A DNA stretch of 64,000 nt from an uncultured Clostridia bacterium (GTDB lineage Bacteria > Bacillota > Dehalobacteriia > UBA4068). The notes under the pieces were generated by a model. That model had not been told where the DNA came from. It did not search any database and worked only from the letters and a program-made list of their open reading frames with translations. A program made the position numbers and the translations under genes. Of this stretch, positions 15,937 through 24,768 are shown one piece after another. Numbering within the stretch: position 1 is the first letter of the stretch; each line of letters starts with the position of its first letter. The stretch is taken from contig CALXRV010000054.1 in the NCBI GenBank assembly GCA_944390945.1, forward strand, positions 25,390 to 89,389, in the 5' to 3' direction.

Positions 15937-18900
15937 TTAGCGCGCAACCACATTTTTTTCACCGATCAACGTGCACATCGTGGCGATCATTTTTTTATCC
16001 AGCTCCACCCCGGCAATACCGGGAAAAGGCACATATTCCTTTTTGTCTGCATAATACGCTTCTACCGCGATATGCCCCGGACTGCCGGCCAACACTTCGC
16101 GCGCCTGCTGCAGCAGCGCGGTCTGGCTTGCGGAAGGCAAACGTAAATAAAGTTTGCATGGCGGCAGCAACTCTGAAACGGTCAATTCCGGATCGCCGCC
16201 ATTATCTTTTACCTTTGCCCGCACCACCACGGCGCTGCCTTCGGCTAAATGGTCACGCAGCCGCTCATACTGTCGCGGAAACAGCGTACAGCGCAGCGAG
16301 GCGCTTTCGTCTTCCAGCACAAAATTCGCCATCGGCTGCCCGTTTTTGGTAAACCGGCGGCTGACGCCACGCACCATACCGGCTGTCGTAATCTCCTGTC
16401 CTTCCTCTGCCGAAAAAACTGCGCTGATCGAATGGCTGATCTTGCGCGCCACATATGGGCGGTAAACGTCAAATGGATGGCCGCTGATATAAAACCCCAA
16501 CATCTCGCGTTCCATATCCAGCAGCTCGCGCGCTGGGTATTCTGGGCGCCGCGTCAGCTCCACCTCCGGCCGCTGCGACTCTGCCGAAAGGCCGAAATCG
16601 AACAGGGAAAGCTGGTTGCTCTGCTTGTCCTCTGCCATCCGCTTGCTCAGCTCCAGCACATGTTCAATAGAAGCGAGCATGGTGGCGCGTGTTTCACCCA
16701 GACTGTCCAGCGCACCGCAGCGAATCAGGCTTTCCAGCATTTTCCGGTTCAGCTGCTGCCGTTCGCAAAAATCTGCCAGGGAACGGTAAGGGCCATGCGC
16801 CGTGCGGTCCGCCACAATCTGGCGTACCGCCTCGCGGCCAACATTTTTCACCGCGCTCATCGCGAAGCGGATACGTCCATCCACCACGTTAAACTTTTCT
16901 CCGCTCTCGTTGATATCCGGCGGCAACATCGTAATGCCCATGCTACGGCAATGCTCAATATATTTGGGGATCTTGTCGGCGCTGTCCATCACTGAAGTCA
17001 TGGTCGCGGCCATGAATTCCGCCGGATAATTCGCTTTCAGCCAGGCAGTCTGGTAGGTAACAAAAGCATAAGCCGCGCTGTGGCTTTTATTAAAACCATA
17101 GCCACCGAAATATTTCAGCAGCTCAAAGATATCGGCAGCAGTCTTTTCCTGCAAACCATGCGCCACACAGCCGGAAACAAAATCATCGCGTGCTTTATCG
17201 ATGATCTCCGGTTTCTTTTTTCCCATCGCACGGCGTAGCATATCAGCGGCGCCCAGCGTAAAGCCCCCCAGTGCGCGGACGATCTCCATCACCTGCTCCT
17301 GGTAGAGGATAACGCCATACGTTTCTGCAAGGATCGGCTCCAGCGAGGGATGCATATATTTGACCTTTTTCCCATGCCGGCCGTTGATGTAATCCTGCAC
17401 CATGCCGCTGCCCAGCGGTCCCGGCCGGTACAGTGCGACCATGGCAATGATATCCTCCAAGCGGTCCGGCTGCAGCTCGCGCAGATATTTTCGCATACCG
17501 TCGCTTTCCAGCTGGAATACAGCGGCAGTATCGCCGTCGGACAGCAGACGGAAAGTTGTCGCGTCATCCAAGGGGATATTATTGATATCGATCTTCTGCC
17601 CATGCGTTTTTTCAATATTCTCCAGTGCATCGTCGATCACAGACAAAGTTCGCAGCCCGAGCAGATCCATCTTGACCAGCCCGCACATCTCCACCTGCTC
17701 TTTGGCATACTGCGTAGTCACGCTGCCATCCTTGCTGTCCTTCTGCACCGGCATATAGGAGATCAGCTCACGCTGTGCGATCGCCACGCCGGCAGCATGT
17801 TTTCCACAGTGGCTGGGCATACCACGAATATGGTCGGCAATATCCAGCAATTCATGCGCTACCGGATCCTGGTCATAGACTGCCTTTAAGTCCGGGCTTT
17901 TCTCCAGCGCATCGGCAATGGTCTTCACATCCGGATCATCTGGCATCAGTTTGACGATGCGGTCGGCATCTGCATACGGAATATCAAGCACGCGCGCTAC
18001 ACTCTTCACCGCACCCTTGACCAGCATGTAATTAAAGGTGACGATCTGCGACACCTTGTCCTCTCCGTATTTATGCACCAGATAATCGACCACTTCTCCG
18101 CGCCGCACATCCGAAATATCCGTATCGATATCCGGCGGCGTGACACGCTCCGGATTAAGAAAACGTTCGAAGAGCAAGCCCCAGCGTATCGGGTCAATAT
18201 TTGTGATTCCCAGGCAATAGGCGACCAAAGAACCAGCCGCGCTGCCGCGCCCAGGCCCGACGGAAATGCCGTTTTTTCGGGCAAACTCGATCATATCCCA
18301 GACAATAAGAAAATAGCCCGGGAAATCCAGCCGGTTGATCACGTCAAGCTCATAATTCATCCGCGCGACCAGCTCATCCGTTACCACTGCATAACGGCGG
18401 TGCAGGCCGGCCTCCACCATCTCGCGCAGATAGCTCTGCAAGTCATGCCCGGCCGGCACCTCGTAGACCGGCATATAAAGCTTGCCAAACTCAAATTCCA
18501 CCTGACAGCGCTCTGCGATGGCCAGCGTATTGTCAATCGCTGCGGGCCATTTAGCGAACAGCTTGCGCATCTCCTCTTCGGTTTTCAAATAGAACTGATC
18601 ATTGGCAAAACGCATACGGTTCTCATCGCTACGCAATTTGCCTGTCTGGATGCAGAGCAGGATATCATGCATCTCCGCATCGCGCGCATCCACATAATGC
18701 AAGTCATTCGTTGCAACCAGACCAATGCCAAGCTGTTCTGCCATCTCGGTCAGTACCGGCAGGCACTGCCGCTCCTCCGGGATGCCATGATCCTGGATCT
18801 CAATAAAAAAGTTGTCGCGACCGAAAATATCACGATACATGGTGGCCAGCTCCCATGCACGGTCGCGCTCGCCGCTCAGAATCGCTTCCGGAATCTCGCC

Positions 18901-19314
18901 GGCGATGCAGGCGGAAAGGCAGATCAACCCTTCATGGTAGCGACGCAGCAATTCATGATCCACACGCGGTTTATAATAAAACCCTTCCAGAAAGCCATAA
19001 GATACCAGCTTGCACAGATTTTGATAGCCGGTATTATTCTCCGCCAGCAGCACAAGATGGCAAGCAGCATCCCCTTTGCGTCCGCCGCGCGAAAAGCGGT
19101 CGTTTGTCACATAGACTTCACAGCCAATGATCGGCTTGATGCCATGTTTTTTGCAGGACTGATAAAAGTCGATCACGCCATACATCACGCCATGATCCGT
19201 GATCGCGCAGGCGGGCATACCATATTCCGCCGCGCGCTTCACCAGGTTATCCACGCGCGCCGCACCGTCGAGCAAACTATATTCCGTATGATTATGCAGA
19301 TGGACAAAAGCCAT
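15937..19314 (-). CDS. dnaE: DNA polymerase III alpha subunit DnaE
   Basis: Replicative polymerase of the C family, 1125 aa. It starts with a PHP domain (FVHLHNHTEYSLLDGA, ITDHGVMYG), then the polymerase core with the catalytic Asp pair in PDIDTDISD near residue 402 and the palm residue in SPDxKAVYD-like downstream sequence; fingers contain RAMGKKKPE and GGYGFNKSHSAAY. A helix-hairpin-helix region and a C-terminal OB fold (TTAGMVRGVSRRFTKNG) complete the DnaE1/DnaE layout; PolC is a separate family. ATG 19314 follows AGAGGGG closely; six upstream in-frame codons lack the family N-terminus. It is downstream of radC. Confidence 0.95.
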   Translation of the reverse strand: MAFVHLHNHTEYSLLDGAARVDNLVKRAAEYGMPACAITDHGVMYGVIDFYQSCKKHGIKPIIGCEVYVTNDRFSRGGRKGDAACHLVLLAENNTGYQNLCKLVSYGFLEGFYYKPRVDHELLRRYHEGLICLSACIAGEIPEAILSGERDRAWELATMYRDIFGRDNFFIEIQDHGIPEERQCLPVLTEMAEQLGIGLVATNDLHYVDARDAEMHDILLCIQTGKLRSDENRMRFANDQFYLKTEEEMRKLFAKWPAAIDNTLAIAERCQVEFEFGKLYMPVYEVPAGHDLQSYLREMVEAGLHRRYAVVTDELVARMNYELDVINRLDFPGYFLIVWDMIEFARKNGISVGPGRGSAAGSLVAYCLGITNIDPIRWGLLFERFLNPERVTPPDIDTDISDVRRGEVVDYLVHKYGEDKVSQIVTFNYMLVKGAVKSVARVLDIPYADADRIVKLMPDDPDVKTIADALEKSPDLKAVYDQDPVAHELLDIADHIRGMPSHCGKHAAGVAIAQRELISYMPVQKDSKDGSVTTQYAKEQVEMCGLVKMDLLGLRTLSVIDDALENIEKTHGQKIDINNIPLDDATTFRLLSDGDTAAVFQLESDGMRKYLRELQPDRLEDIIAMVALYRPGPLGSGMVQDYINGRHGKKVKYMHPSLEPILAETYGVILYQEQVMEIVRALGGFTLGAADMLRRAMGKKKPEIIDKARDDFVSGCVAHGLQEKTAADIFELLKYFGGYGFNKSHSAAYAFVTYQTAWLKANYPAEFMAATMTSVMDSADKIPKYIEHCRSMGITMLPPDINESGEKFNVVDGRIRFAMSAVKNVGREAVRQIVADRTAHGPYRSLADFCERQQLNRKMLESLIRCGALDSLGETRATMLASIEHVLELSKRMAEDKQSNQLSLFDFGLSAESQRPEVELTRRPEYPARELLDMEREMLGFYISGHPFDVYRPYVARKISHSISAVFSAEEGQEITTAGMVRGVSRRFTKNGQPMANFVLEDESASLRCTLFPRQYERLRDHLAEGSAVVVRAKVKDNGGDPELTVSELLPPCKLYLRLPSASQTALLQQAREVLAGSPGHIAVEAYYADKKEYVPFPGIAGVELDKKMIATMCTLIGEKNVVAR

Positions 19315-19364
19315 GTTACCCCTCTTCCGCATTGCGGTCTGCTTCTATTTTCTCTTCTTCAAAT

Positions 19365-20057
19365 TCATTTTCTTTTCGGCATCAGGCCAAGCTCAGACAG
19401 GCTGATATAATGATCGCCGCAGGCGATAAAATGGTCGCGCACGCGTATGCCGATCAGTTCCATCGCTTGCCGGATGCCCTCTGTCAACTGAATATCCAGA
19501 TGGGAAGGCTGCGGTTCGCCGGATGGATGATTATGCGCCAGCAATACGCTGTGCGCATGATAACGCAGCGCGGTCTCCACCGCCACACGCGGATAAACGC
19601 CGACATGATCAATCGTACCTGTGCTGAGCAGAGCCGCCTTCAGCAAACGCTGATGCGCATCCAGGCAAATCAGGTAAAATGATTCATAATGCTGTCCGAT
19701 AAACAGCGAGCAGATGAATGCGCCCGCCTGACGCCGCTCGATGAGCAGAGGACGTTCCCGTAGCTTAGCGCGCATATATCGGCGATAAAACTCCGGCATC
19801 AAACTGAGCAATGTTGCGGTATTGGGGCCAACGCCCTCCACGCGCAGCAGCTCATGATAATCCGCATCCAGAACACTATCAAAACTGCCAAAGCTGGCTA
19901 AAAGACGATGTGCCAGCTCATTTGTATCCTTATAGGGCATAGCAAAAAACAAGAGCAGCTCCAGGGCCTGATGTTCGGTAAAGGCATCCAGCCCTTCTTC
20001 CAGAGCGCGTTGTTTCAGCCTTTCGCGATGCCCCTTATGCAGGTTTTCCCCCGCCAT
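19365..20057 (-). CDS. radC: RadC-family JAB/MPN-domain protein
   Basis: 230-aa RadC protein: N-terminal helix-hairpin-helix region (RVEGVGPNTATLLSL near residue 72) and a C-terminal MPN/JAMM domain with the metal site HNHPSGEPQPSHLD near residue 172. Despite the old name, a direct role in DNA repair is not established and the biochemical activity is uncertain. It starts after a GCGGAGG site and is the first gene of a unit with dnaE (50-bp gap). Confidence 0.88.
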   Translation of the reverse strand: MAGENLHKGHRERLKQRALEEGLDAFTEHQALELLLFFAMPYKDTNELAHRLLASFGSFDSVLDADYHELLRVEGVGPNTATLLSLMPEFYRRYMRAKLRERPLLIERRQAGAFICSLFIGQHYESFYLICLDAHQRLLKAALLSTGTIDHVGVYPRVAVETALRYHAHSVLLAHNHPSGEPQPSHLDIQLTEGIRQAMELIGIRVRDHFIACGDHYISLSELGLMPKRK

Positions 20058-20103
20058 AGCCGCACCTCCGCCAACTGGCTTGTTCTCCTGCCCGCTGATT
20101 TTG

Positions 20104-20131
20104 ATTATAACATATTTTGGCCATGAAACAA
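20104..20131 (-). promoter_or_regulatory. Predicted sigma-A promoter of radC-dnaE
   Basis: TTGTTT (20131-20126), 16-bp spacer, TATAAT (20109-20104) on the minus strand. The -35 lies in the T-rich tail of the preceding terminator (20130-20159), so the end of one unit doubles as the promoter of the next. Confidence 0.65.
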
Positions 20132-20159
20132 AGGCTGCCGGCAGATTTTTGCCGGCAGC
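20130..20159 (-). terminator. Terminator of the ymdB-to-membrane-protein unit
   Basis: Perfect 10-bp stem GCTGCCGGCA / TGCCGGCAGC with a 6-nt loop, followed on the minus strand by CTTTGTTTC. It lies 28 bp after the stop at 20188. Confidence 0.75.
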
Positions 20160-20187
20160 GGAAATATCGGTTCAGTCCCCCAAGGGG

Positions 20188-20997
20188 TCAAAAAAGGCGA
20201 ATCACCGCCAGCCAGCTGAGGAGAAAGATCAATTCCGCCCAGGCAGCCGCCGCACCATAGCTTGCATCATCCAAAGCCTGTAAATAATGCACACGGTATG
20301 TAGCAAACAGCATCACGCCGAGAATGCTGGGCAAAAAGGAAATGTATAAAGCAGGACAGGAAAACGGCAGAACGATGAGAACCGTCAGTACGGCAGCGGT
20401 CAACATATGCTTTCTGGTCATCGCACGATGCAGCCGTGCCGGCGCATGGGCAGGAAAATAAAAGATCAGCCACGCCATCAAAAAACGGCTCGCCACCGGT
20501 GCAATTAAAACGGCCAACTGCTCATCCGGTTGCCGCTGAAACAGAAAACAGAAGATCAGGAACAGGCCCACCAGCCAGACCAAACCCCAAACCAAGCCGC
20601 TGCGACTGACGCGGAAGCGCTTTTCCTGCGCTGCGATCTCGGTATCATTATCTTCGATTACCTCGTCCTCTTCAAACAAAGGCCGCTCCGCAGGCAGTTC
20701 CTCAGCCGCTGGTTGTGCAATGCCGCTGGCCACAGACATCAGATCGCGCAACAGAAAAGCACCGCCCGCCAACAGATGCATACCCAGCAGGACGGCCGCG
20801 CCGCCGGTAGGCGGCATGACGATCGCCAAGCGCATGGAAAAGTAGACAACAGCACCGCTAAACAGCCCCAGCAGGGGCAAAAAACGCATTGCCTGCGGCA
20901 GCCGGCCGGTATCCGAATACCACCTGCGCGGCAGGGGCACATAGGTAAGCTGACAGATTAAAAGCAGGATATCCCGAACCCAGTTGATGCGCTTCAA
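20188..20997 (-). CDS. Polytopic membrane protein, possibly distantly CobS-like
   Basis: Unrecognised 269-aa membrane protein with about seven hydrophobic segments and a charged, Glu-rich loop in the middle (EELPAERPLFEEDEVIEDND). The first third (QLTYVPLPR ... FLPLLGLFSGAV ... GGAFLLRDLMSVASG) and the later APVASRFLMAWLI recall the layout of cobalamin synthase CobS, but the DGLxDxxDG acidic motif of CobS is not preserved, so that activity is unlikely. Start: TTG 20997 overlaps the stop of the preceding gene (TTGA) and follows GGGGAG by 5 nt; a GTG 18 codons upstream lacks a site. It is the last gene of the ymdB unit. Confidence 0.6.
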   Translation of the reverse strand: MKRINWVRDILLLICQLTYVPLPRRWYSDTGRLPQAMRFLPLLGLFSGAVVYFSMRLAIVMPPTGGAAVLLGMHLLAGGAFLLRDLMSVASGIAQPAAEELPAERPLFEEDEVIEDNDTEIAAQEKRFRVSRSGLVWGLVWLVGLFLIFCFLFQRQPDEQLAVLIAPVASRFLMAWLIFYFPAHAPARLHRAMTRKHMLTAAVLTVLIVLPFSCPALYISFLPSILGVMLFATYRVHYLQALDDASYGAAAAWAELIFLLSWLAVIRLF

Positions 20998-21302
20998 TGC
21001 TTCTCCCCGCTTTCCGCATCCATCGCCAGACGCTTGGCCTCTGCCTGCCACAACTGGCGTGTATGCCGATTCAGTTGTTGGCGCAGCCTGCTGTTTTCCC
21101 GCATCAAGCGGTCCAGCTCAGCCCGGTGCCCGCTCTGTACCTGATCAAGCAGGCTCATCAATATGCGCCTGCTCATCCGCAGTGAGCTGATGCTGTCTTC
21201 CAGTCGCCGGATTTTCTCTTCATACAAAACGCTTTCTTCGTAACGCAACACATCGTCGCCGGCCAACGGCAACCCGGCCTGCCGATCGATCGGATCTTTC
21301 AT
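20994..21302 (-). CDS. Small coiled-coil protein of unknown function
   Basis: 102-aa soluble protein that is almost all predicted coiled coil from about residue 22 onward (EEKIRRLEDSISSLRMS, then heptads through QLNRHTRQLWQAEAKRL). No enzymatic motif is visible. ATG 21302 follows GGAGGG by 6 nt; a longer frame runs back into the PHP gene. Its stop overlaps the TTG start of the membrane protein, so the two are probably translated together. Confidence 0.65.
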   Translation of the reverse strand: MKDPIDRQAGLPLAGDDVLRYEESVLYEEKIRRLEDSISSLRMSRRILMSLLDQVQSGHRAELDRLMRENSRLRQQLNRHTRQLWQAEAKRLAMDAESGEKH

Positions 21303-21333
21303 TGTCCACCCTCCGCGATCATGTTTTTCTGCG

Positions 21334-22167
21334 CTAGTATATGCGGCGGGCGGCTGTTTCATCATTTTTCAAGGCAGCCAGTTTCCCCAATTGTCCGACA
21401 GTCGTCACGCGGCAACCCAGTTCCCGAATGCCAGGCGTATGAAAATCTGAACCACCCAATGCAGCTAGCCGATGATGCAGCGCAATGCGGGCATACTTCT
21501 TCTCCATCTGTGGACTATGCTCTGGATGATATGCTTCAATGCCATAGATTCCGGCGTTGATCAACGGCTGCAATAGGGCGTCTGGCACGCCGCAGCCCGG
21601 ATGCGCGAGCACAGGCGCGCCGCCGGCCGCACGGATGATTTCCACCGCTTCGAATGGACTCAGCTTTTTGCGCTCCACATAAGCGGGTAGCCCACGACCA
21701 AGCCATTTCTGAAATGCATCGCGTACTGATACCGCATAGCCGGCGTTCACCATCGCCAAGGCCACATGTGGACGTCCCGGCGAACCACCCGCAGCGGCAA
21801 GAATTGCCTCCGCATCCAGCTCCATACCTAGGATGCGCAGGCGTCTTACCATCTCATAAATGCGTCTGATGCGGGACTGCTGCAAAGCGGCCAACCGTCC
21901 GTCAGCGCGCAGCTTCGCCGCGTCAATCCAATACCCCAGGATATGCACGTCGCGCTCATAAATCTCCGAAGAGAATTCAATCCCCGTAATAACCGGGAAA
22001 CCCAGCTCCTGTCCAGCGGCCATCGCCTCTGCCAGACCATCCACCGTATCATGGTCTGTCAGCGCCATGCCCAGCAGGCCACACTGCTGCGCCCGTTTTA
22101 CCAGCTCTGCCGGATGGAGAACGCCATCCGAAGCCGTACTATGCACATGCGTATCAAAGCCAGCCAT
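21334..22167 (-). CDS. PHP-domain phosphoesterase (TrpH/YciV type)
   Basis: 277-aa PHP-superfamily protein. The metal-binding motifs are visible: DTHVHSTASDG at residues 5-15, LTDHDTVDG near residue 37, HILGYWID near 73, ARPGRPHVA-like GSPGRPHVA near 128, LAHPGC near 190 and GGSDFHTPG near 245. Members include 3',5'-nucleotide bisphosphate phosphatase and the 5'-3' exonuclease RNase AM; the exact substrate here is open. The start has only a weak site (GGAAG, 3 nt away). It sits between the M19 dipeptidase and a coiled-coil protein. Confidence 0.82.
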   Translation of the reverse strand: MAGFDTHVHSTASDGVLHPAELVKRAQQCGLLGMALTDHDTVDGLAEAMAAGQELGFPVITGIEFSSEIYERDVHILGYWIDAAKLRADGRLAALQQSRIRRIYEMVRRLRILGMELDAEAILAAAGGSPGRPHVALAMVNAGYAVSVRDAFQKWLGRGLPAYVERKKLSPFEAVEIIRAAGGAPVLAHPGCGVPDALLQPLINAGIYGIEAYHPEHSPQMEKKYARIALHHRLAALGGSDFHTPGIRELGCRVTTVGQLGKLAALKNDETAARRIY

Positions 22168-22253
22168 ATTCTTCCGCGCAGCTTACCGCGCCTGCTCCTT
22201 TCCTGAAATTTTCTTCAATACGACCTTTCCTGTCACAATGTACAGCGTCAGCG

Positions 22254-23174
22254 TTAGGCCTTGGCCGGCAATACGCGCTGCAACAGGCGGCGAACGCTTT
22301 CCCCCTGCACGTTTGCCAAATCCTCTTCCGCCATCCCGCGTTCACGCAGACGCTGATAAAGCGCGGGCAAATACTGCACCCCTGCGGTTTCCTCATGCAG
22401 GCCGGCGCCGTCATAATCCGCGCCCAAAGCAACATGCTCGCTGCCGATCAGCGATACCGCATATTCGATATGGGCGCAGACGCCATCCCAGTCTCCCGCA
22501 TTGCCTAAAAAATTCGGGACAAAAGTAATCGCCGCCACGCCACCTTTTGCCGCCAGCTGACGTAATGATTCATCGCTCGTCGCACGTGGCCAACGATTGC
22601 AAAGCCCGCCGCAGACCGTATGCGAATCCACGATCGGCTGCGTGCTCCATTTCAACAGATCCCGCAACGTCGCCTCACTGCTATGTGCCGCGTCGAGCAG
22701 GACGCCTAACGCGTTGCACTTTTGCACAAGGTCGCGGCCAGCGCGGGTCAGGCCGCCGCCATACAGATTACTGCCAGCATAAGCATTATTGTGGTTCCAG
22801 GTTAAACTGAGCGCGCGCAAACCTTGCGCATAAAACTCCGGCAGATATTCGCCCTGCTGTCCCAATGGCGCAGCGCCCTCCATCGCCAGCAGAACCATGC
22901 TTTCGCCATTGTTTTCTGTCAGCTGCTCACGCCAGAGCAGCTGCGTCACCCCGGGAACAGAGGCAAGATCAGCCAGCAAACGCTCGCAAAGCAATCGTGC
23001 TTCCGCAGTCTCCCGGCCAGCCTCCTTTTTTTCATCCACGAACAGCGCGAAGAAAGCCACATCCAAATACTGCCGGAAACGGTTAAGATCCAGATGCGCC
23101 GCCGGCAAGTTCGCCAGGCTGCTGCCGCTTTCCCGCAAAAACTGGACGCTGTCATTATGACAATCGATGCGCAT
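22254..23174 (-). CDS. Membrane-dipeptidase-type M19 peptidase
   Basis: 306-aa zinc dipeptidase of the renal-dipeptidase (M19) family. It begins with the metal motif DCHND (residues 4-8), has LLAMEGAAPLG carrying the bridging Glu near residue 118, and the LDAAHSSEATL and SHTVCGGLCNRWPRA segments with metal histidines near 160-190, ending in the GADYDG motif. Bacterial members hydrolyse dipeptides, often with D-residues. No signal peptide is seen, so it is probably cytoplasmic. It lies 17 bp after ymdB in the same unit. Confidence 0.88.
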   Translation of the reverse strand: MRIDCHNDSVQFLRESGSSLANLPAAHLDLNRFRQYLDVAFFALFVDEKKEAGRETAEARLLCERLLADLASVPGVTQLLWREQLTENNGESMVLLAMEGAAPLGQQGEYLPEFYAQGLRALSLTWNHNNAYAGSNLYGGGLTRAGRDLVQKCNALGVLLDAAHSSEATLRDLLKWSTQPIVDSHTVCGGLCNRWPRATSDESLRQLAAKGGVAAITFVPNFLGNAGDWDGVCAHIEYAVSLIGSEHVALGADYDGAGLHEETAGVQYLPALYQRLRERGMAEEDLANVQGESVRRLLQRVLPAKA

Positions 23175-23191
23175 AATAATCCCCCTTTTCT

Positions 23192-23968
23192 CTATAAGGC
23201 CGGCTGCCAGAACTGCAGCGGTGTTACCGCTGTGCAGCCGCCGTTTTCCGCCAGGTCGAACAATACACCGTTAAACTGCAAATCGCCATGCGCCGGCTCA
23301 AAGCGCGGGCTAATGCCAGTAAGGAAACGGGTCAGGATGGTCTCCCGCTCCACACCAAGCACGGAATCGCGCGGTCCGGTCATGCCGGCATCCGTAATAT
23401 ACCCTGTGCCGCGCGGCAAAACGCGCGCATCCGCAGTCTGTACATGCGTATGCGTGCCGGCAAGCGCGCTCACACGACCGTCCGCATACCACCCCATCGC
23501 AACCTTTTCGCTGGTTGCCTCAGCATGAAAATCCACGAAAGTCCAGTCAGCCGTCTGCTGCGCCAACAGCTCGTTCAGCTTGCGAAAAGGGCAATCCTGC
23601 GCCGGCAGATAAACACGACCAATCAGGTTGATCACCCGCAGCCGCCTGCCGCAGATGGTATAGCTCTGCTCGCCACGGCCTGGCAGCCCTGGTGGATAAT
23701 TCGCCGGCCGCACAATACGCGGTTCATGGTCAATAAATCCCGCCAGCTCCTTATGGTCCCAGGTATGGTTCCCCATCGTAAAACAATCCACGCCGCAGGC
23801 ATGCAGCTCCTGGAAACTGCGACGGCTCATGCCAAAGCCATGGCTGCTGTTTTCCCCGTTGGCAATCGTGAAATCCACCGCATATTCATCGATCAAGCGC
23901 GGCAGATGCTGCTCCACCATATGCCGTCCGGGATTGCCGACGATATCGCCGATAAACAATAAACGCAT
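23192..23968 (-). CDS. ymdB: YmdB-family metallophosphoesterase
   Basis: 258-aa calcineurin-like phosphoesterase of the TIGR00282/YmdB family. Metal motifs are FIGDIVGNPGR (residues 5-15), NGENSSHGFG (37-46), GNHTWDHKE (66-74), VDFHAEATSEK (near 145) and AGTHTHVQTAD (near 170). B. subtilis YmdB hydrolyses 2',3'- and 3',5'-cyclic nucleotides and affects biofilm versus motility. Start ATG follows GCGGAGG. First gene of a five-gene unit; a palindrome overlaps its probable -10. Confidence 0.9.
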   Translation of the reverse strand: MRLLFIGDIVGNPGRHMVEQHLPRLIDEYAVDFTIANGENSSHGFGMSRRSFQELHACGVDCFTMGNHTWDHKELAGFIDHEPRIVRPANYPPGLPGRGEQSYTICGRRLRVINLIGRVYLPAQDCPFRKLNELLAQQTADWTFVDFHAEATSEKVAMGWYADGRVSALAGTHTHVQTADARVLPRGTGYITDAGMTGPRDSVLGVERETILTRFLTGISPRFEPAHGDLQFNGVLFDLAENGGCTAVTPLQFWQPAL

Positions 23969-24000
23969 GGCTGCCTCCGCCTGCTGTTGCCAGCATGTTT

Positions 24001-24018
24001 TACTAATTATTTAGTATA
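24001..24018. promoter_or_regulatory. Palindrome overlapping the probable ymdB -10
   Basis: TACTAA-TTAT-TTAGTA is a 6-4-6 inverted repeat at 24001-24016; the minus-strand -10 candidate TATACT is 24018-24013. The -35 is poor (T-rich). The arrangement resembles a repressor operator at the promoter. Confidence 0.4.
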
Positions 24019-24071
24019 TCATATCCCGCAGGAAAAAACAGGGTGACAATAAAAAAATCCAAGATCGTGAT

Positions 24072-24101
24072 AAAACAAAAGGGCAGGCCTCCTGCACGCC
24101 C
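24072..24101 (-). terminator. Probable terminator of the zinc-ribbon gene
   Basis: Minus-strand stem GCAGG-AGG-CCTGC flanked by GG...CC and followed by TTTTGTTTT. It lies about 48 bp after the stop of the zinc-ribbon gene. Confidence 0.55.
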
Positions 24102-24148
24102 ACCCTCTGCCAAGAAACAATTCTGCGGGAAACATCCGCCTTGCCTGT

Positions 24149-24427
24149 TCAGCTGCAAACCTCGTTCTGCAGCAGCACCAGTTGCGGCGAAACAGTTTCT
24201 TCCCGCACCGCGCCCACGTCGCGAGCAGCTTCCCCAGAACTTTTCCCTGCCACCGCAGCATCCCGCCCTGCTGTTCCCTGACGCAGCATGGCCAGGACGC
24301 TTGTCCGCCGCATGACCAGCTCAGCGGTTGCGCTCAAATCTTCGCCACAGCACGGACAGATCCAGATCTGACCACTACAGGCAGAATAAGACCGCTGCCC
24401 ACAGATGGGACAAGCTTTGAACGGCAT
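24149..24427 (-). CDS. Small zinc-ribbon protein, function unknown
   Basis: 92-aa protein whose N-terminal third is a zinc ribbon: CPICG at residues 6-10 and CPCCG at 24-28. The rest is predicted helical without known motifs. The ATG follows AAGGGGGC by 7 nt, and an extended -10 and a terminator bracket it, which supports a real short gene. I do not recognise a specific family beyond the ribbon. Confidence 0.5.
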   Translation of the reverse strand: MPFKACPICGQRSYSACSGQIWICPCCGEDLSATAELVMRRTSVLAMLRQGTAGRDAAVAGKSSGEAARDVGAVREETVSPQLVLLQNEVCS

Positions 24428-24682
24428 CCGACACGCCCCCTTCGCAAATCTGTTTTCATCATAGCAGAAGCAGCGGCAAGATTCTGTTGCACCCTGTCAA
24501 CGGCGGAACGCTTTTTTCCTGCAACACACGCGGTTTTCCGTGGGCATTGGGCAAAAAGCACATCATCATTGAAACTTTTTACGCCCCGCATCCAACGGGA
24601 CGGGGCAAAAAACCTGCTGCAGCAACAGGATCTGTTTCGAGCTATTGCCGCAACGGTCGTAAAAACGTGTTGCGGAAAAAGG
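24428..24682. other. Non-coding upstream region of the zinc-ribbon gene
   Basis: About 255 bp without a supported gene. On the minus strand an extended -10 TGCTATGAT (TATGAT at 24463-24458) lies 30 bp before the zinc-ribbon ATG; its -35 is weak. A GC hairpin GCCCCG / CGGGGC (24583-24606) has no following T-run on either strand, so it is not a simple terminator. Confidence 0.4.
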
Positions 24683-24731
24683 CAAAAAAACAGCCTATGC
24701 CGGCTGCAAAATGCAGCGCCAACATAGGCTG
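24683..24731 (-). terminator. Terminator of the SH3-domain protein gene
   Basis: Long minus-strand hairpin: CAGCCTATG / CAUAGGCUG outer stem (9 bp), an inner GCTGC / GCAGC stem, then TTTTTTT at 24690-24684. Very strong by eye; 37 bp after the stop. Confidence 0.9.
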
Positions 24732-24768
24732 CCGATTCTTTCTCACTCCGGCGCCAGGCCGGAACAGA

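Noticed and set aside
18073..19410. 445-codon open frame antisense to dnaE
   Set aside because: Opposite the PHP and polymerase domains of dnaE; no independent evidence of coding.
24583..24606. GCCCCG/CGGGGC hairpin as a terminator
   Set aside because: No T-run follows on either strand, and it lies in the upstream region of the zinc-ribbon gene rather than after a gene.
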